Below, piece by piece: positions 4,126 to 6,145 of a DNA stretch of 6,145 bases. Every line of letters starts with the position of its first letter. Within the stretch, counting starts at the first letter, position 1. The notes beneath the pieces were generated by a model, which had not been told where the DNA came from, did not search any database, and saw nothing but the letters and a program-made list of their open reading frames with translations. Source of the stretch: Schaalia odontolytica (GTDB taxonomy: Bacteria; Actinomycetota; Actinomycetes; Actinomycetales; Actinomycetaceae); the NCBI GenBank assembly GCA_958415245.1, contig CATYYP010000114.1:1-6145 (forward strand), in the 5' to 3' direction. The position numbers and the translations under genes are program-made.

Positions 4126-5973
4126 TCACGCCCAGTCGGGCAGGACGCGCACGCCGCCCTTGTCGGCGGATGCAGCGAGCATGCCGTAGACGCGCAGGGC
4201 GTCGGAGACCTGGCGGGCGCGAGGCTTGGAGGGCTTCCACGGCGCGGCGCCCTTTTCGGCGCGGCGGCGCTCGAGTTCCTCGTCGCTCACGTTCGCGCGC
4301 AGGACACGGTTGTTGACGTCGATTTCGATCTCGTCGCCGGTGCGCACGAGGCCGATCGCGCCGCCGGCCGCGGCCTCGGGCGAGATGTGACCGATGGAGA
4401 TGCCAGACGTACCGCCGGAGAAGCGACCGTCGGTGATGAGGGCGCACTTCTTGCCCAGGCCCAGACCCTTGAGGTAGGAGGTCGGGTAGAGCATTTCCTG
4501 CATGCCGGGGCCGCCCTTGGGGCCCTCATACTGGATGACGACGACGTCGCCTTCCTTGACTTGCTTGCTGAGGATGGCCTCGACGGCTTCCTCCTGGGAT
4601 TCAACGACGAATGCCTTGCCGACGAAGTGGAAGAGGGACTCGTCGATGCCGGCGGACTTGATGATCGCGCCGTTGGCGGCGATGTTGCCGTAGAGGACCG
4701 CAAGGCCGCCGTCCTTCGTGTAGGCGTGCTCGACGGAGCGGATGCAGCCGGCCTCGGAGTCGGTGTCGAGGGACTCGAAGAGGTTGGCGGTCGAGAATGC
4801 CTGGGTGGTGCGCACGCCGCCGGGGGCAGCGAGGAAGCGATGCTTGGCCTCGTCGGTGGCGGTTCCGCTGCGCACGTCCCACGCGCCCAGCCAGTTCTCC
4901 AGGTTGTCGGAGTGGACGGAGTGGACGTCGCGGTTGAGCAGGCCGGCGCGGTCGAGCTCACCGAGCAGGGCGGGGATGCCGCCGGCGCGGTGGACGTGCT
5001 CGATGTGGTAGGTCGTGGAGTTGGGGGCCACCTTGCACAGGCAGGGCACGCGGCGCGAGATCGCGTCGATGTCGTCGAGCGTGAAGTCGACGCCGGCCTC
5101 GTTGGCGATGGCGAGGATGTGCAGGACGGTGTTGGTGGAGCCGCCCATGGCCACGTCCAGGCTCATGGCGTTCTCGAAGGCTTCCTTGGTGGCGATGGAG
5201 CGCGGCAGGACGGAGTCGTCCTCGTTGTCGTAGTAGGCGCGGCACATGTCGACGATGCGCGTGCCGGCCTCGGTGAAGAGCTTCTTGCGTTCGATCTGGG
5301 TGGCCAGGGTGGTACCGTTGCCGGGCAGGGCCAGGCCGATAGCCTCGTTGAGGCAGTTCATGGAGTTCGCGGTGAACATGCCGGCGCAGGAGCCGCAGGT
5401 GGGGCACGCGTTGGCTTCGATGCTGGCGAGCTGGTTGTCGCTGACGGAGTCGTCGACGGCCATGACCATGGCGTCGATGAGGTCGAGGCGGTGTTCGACG
5501 ACGCCGTCGACGGCGGCGCCGGATTCCATGGGGCCGCCGGAGACGAAGATGGTGGGGATGTTCAGGCGCATGGCGGCCAGGAGCATGCCGGGGGTGATCT
5601 TGTCGCAGTTGGAGATGCACACGAGGGCGTCGGCGCGGTGCGCGTTGACCATGGTTTCGACGCAGTCGGCGATGAGGTCGCGGCTGGGCAGGGAGTAGAG
5701 CATGCCGTCGTGGCCCATGGCGATGCCGTCGTCGACGGCGATTGTGTTGAATTCCTTGGCGACGCCGCCGGCTGCTTCAATGGCTCCGGCGACGAGGTCA
5801 CCCATGTTCTTCAGGTGCACGTGGCCGGGGACGAACTGGGTGAAGGAGTTGGCGATGGCGATGATCGGCTTGCCGAAGTCGCCGTCCGTCATGCCGGTGG
5901 CGCGCCACAGGGCGCGAGCTCCGGCCATGTTGCGGCCTTGGGTGGATGTTGCCGAGCGCAGCGGGCGACTCAT
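4126..5973 (-). CDS. ilvD: Dihydroxy-acid dehydratase
   Basis: The 615-residue enzyme is close to E. coli IlvD (616) in length and motif order. It dehydrates 2,3-dihydroxy-isovalerate and -methylvalerate to the 2-oxo acids that become valine, leucine (and pantothenate) and isoleucine, using an iron-sulfur cluster and Mg2+. Seen here: [16 protein letters not shown] at 13-28, [13 protein letters not shown] at 42-54, [10 protein letters not shown] at 79-88 with the Mg-binding aspartate, [11 protein letters not shown] at 120-130 (Cys123, Asp124, Lys125), [19 protein letters not shown] at 189-207 (Cys196), [17 protein letters not shown] at 483-499, and [10 protein letters not shown] at 515-524 with the catalytic-position Ser519. 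The first cluster cysteine of plant and mycobacterial enzymes is replaced by the G of FVPGH, as in E. coli. The ATG at 5973 is chosen by homology and by GAAAGG six bases upstream. First gene of a pair with lplA. Confidence 0.97.
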   Translation of the reverse strand: MSRPLRSATSTQGRNMAGARALWRATGMTDGDFGKPIIAIANSFTQFVPGHVHLKNMGDLVAGAIEAAGGVAKEFNTIAVDDGIAMGHDGMLYSLPSRDLIADCVETMVNAHRADALVCISNCDKITPGMLLAAMRLNIPTIFVSGGPMESGAAVDGVVEHRLDLIDAMVMAVDDSVSDNQLASIEANACPTCGSCAGMFTANSMNCLNEAIGLALPGNGTTLATQIERKKLFTEAGTRIVDMCRAYYDNEDDSVLPRSIATKEAFENAMSLDVAMGGSTNTVLHILAIANEAGVDFTLDDIDAISRRVPCLCKVAPNSTTYHIEHVHRAGGIPALLGELDRAGLLNRDVHSVHSDNLENWLGAWDVRSGTATDEAKHRFLAAPGGVRTTQAFSTANLFESLDTDSEAGCIRSVEHAYTKDGGLAVLYGNIAANGAIIKSAGIDESLFHFVGKAFVVESQEEAVEAILSKQVKEGDVVVIQYEGPKGGPGMQEMLYPTSYLKGLGLGKKCALITDGRFSGGTSGISIGHISPEAAAGGAIGLVRTGDEIEIDVNNRVLRANVSDEELERRRAEKGAAPWKPSKPRARQVSDALRVYGMLAASADKGGVRVLPDWA

Positions 5974-5979
5974 GATGTG

Positions 5980-6011
5980 CCTTTCTTTTGCCTTGTAATG
6001 ACTCAACAGTA
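5980..6011 (-). promoter_or_regulatory. ilvD promoter -10 and ribosome binding site
   Basis: Reading the minus strand, GAAAGG (5985-5980) lies six bases before the ATG at 5973 and fixes that start. TACTGT (6011-6006) is a TANNNT -10 candidate that would give a leader of about 25-30 bases. The hexamer at -35 distance (CGGAAA) is poor. Farther up, TCGTC (6043-6047) and GACGA (6053-6057) form a short inverted repeat that could be an operator. I see no T-box, no stop-terminated leader peptide and no attenuator hairpin with a T-run. The rest of the region up to 6145 holds only a G-rich run and no gene I can support. Confidence 0.45.
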
Positions 6012-6145
6012 GGAGCGTGAGCGCCGCGTTTCCGTGCGGGTTTCGTCTCATGGACGAGGCCGGGGCTGGGTGGGGGCGGTTTTCGCGCGGTATTTCGGGG
6101 GCTGTGGTGAGTGGGTCGCCGTGTCAGTGGGTGGACGCTTGTGGG

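Noticed and set aside
3065..4189. 374-residue open frame on the plus strand opposite lplA
   Set aside because: Antisense shadow of lplA, biased in composition and without family motifs.
4130..4447. Longer LplA reading extending into ilvD
   Set aside because: The added residues are Arg-rich out-of-frame ilvD sequence. The conserved domain begins at HGEYKVPGGKL just after the ATG at 4102.
4387..6012. 541-residue open frame on the plus strand opposite ilvD
   Set aside because: It is an antisense shadow of a well-conserved ilvD. Its product is a low-complexity mix of Gly, Val, Asp and Ala, as expected opposite GC-rich codons, with no recognisable motif.
5974..6051. Longer IlvD start adding 26 residues
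   Set aside because: No ribosome site at 6051. The extension has no counterpart in E. coli IlvD, and GAAAGG supports the ATG at 5973.
6107..6145. GTG-started plus-strand frame running off the right edge
   Set aside because: Only 13 codons, no ribosome site and no recognisable start of a known protein. Cannot be supported from this window.

Overview
The window comes from a high-GC genome. Gene content, GC-ending codons and apparently leaderless starts suggest an actinobacterium, perhaps of the Actinomyces/Schaalia type; the genus is an inference. It holds six complete protein genes and one partial gene, almost all conserved housekeeping or widespread membrane families. I see no tRNA, rRNA, CRISPR array, insertion sequence or prophage gene, and no clear undescribed multi-gene system. 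The most unusual signals are non-coding.

Layout, left to right. At 1-264 (minus) is the N-terminal part of a Pr6Pr-type membrane protein. The 327-base gap at 265-591 contains an imperfect inverted repeat (364-387 against 467-489) enclosing two further hairpins, so 364-489 could fold as a three-way junction. At 592-1510 (minus) is a two-gene unit: yccF (two DUF307 repeats) followed after 19 bp by ybaK, a predicted aminoacyl-tRNA deacylase. A 115-bp divergent region (1511-1625) carries the yccF and yggS promoters and three CCCTGA units at exactly 11-bp pitch. At 1626-2992 (plus) are yggS, a PLP-homeostasis protein, and a MarC-family membrane protein. A hairpin at 2999-3036 separates marC from the convergent minus-strand pair ilvD (4126-5973) and lplA (3053-4102). 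The last 172 bases are the ilvD upstream region.

The genes do not form one pathway. IlvD makes branched-chain 2-oxo acids. LplA attaches lipoate to 2-oxo acid dehydrogenase and glycine-cleavage proteins, a loose metabolic link. YbaK edits mischarged tRNA. YggS buffers PLP, the cofactor of the transaminase acting after IlvD. A recurring feature is a TANNNT -10 hexamer 6 or 7 bases before the ATG of ybaK, yggS, marC and lplA, the arrangement expected of leaderless mRNAs. yccF and ilvD instead have purine-rich ribosome sites at normal spacing.
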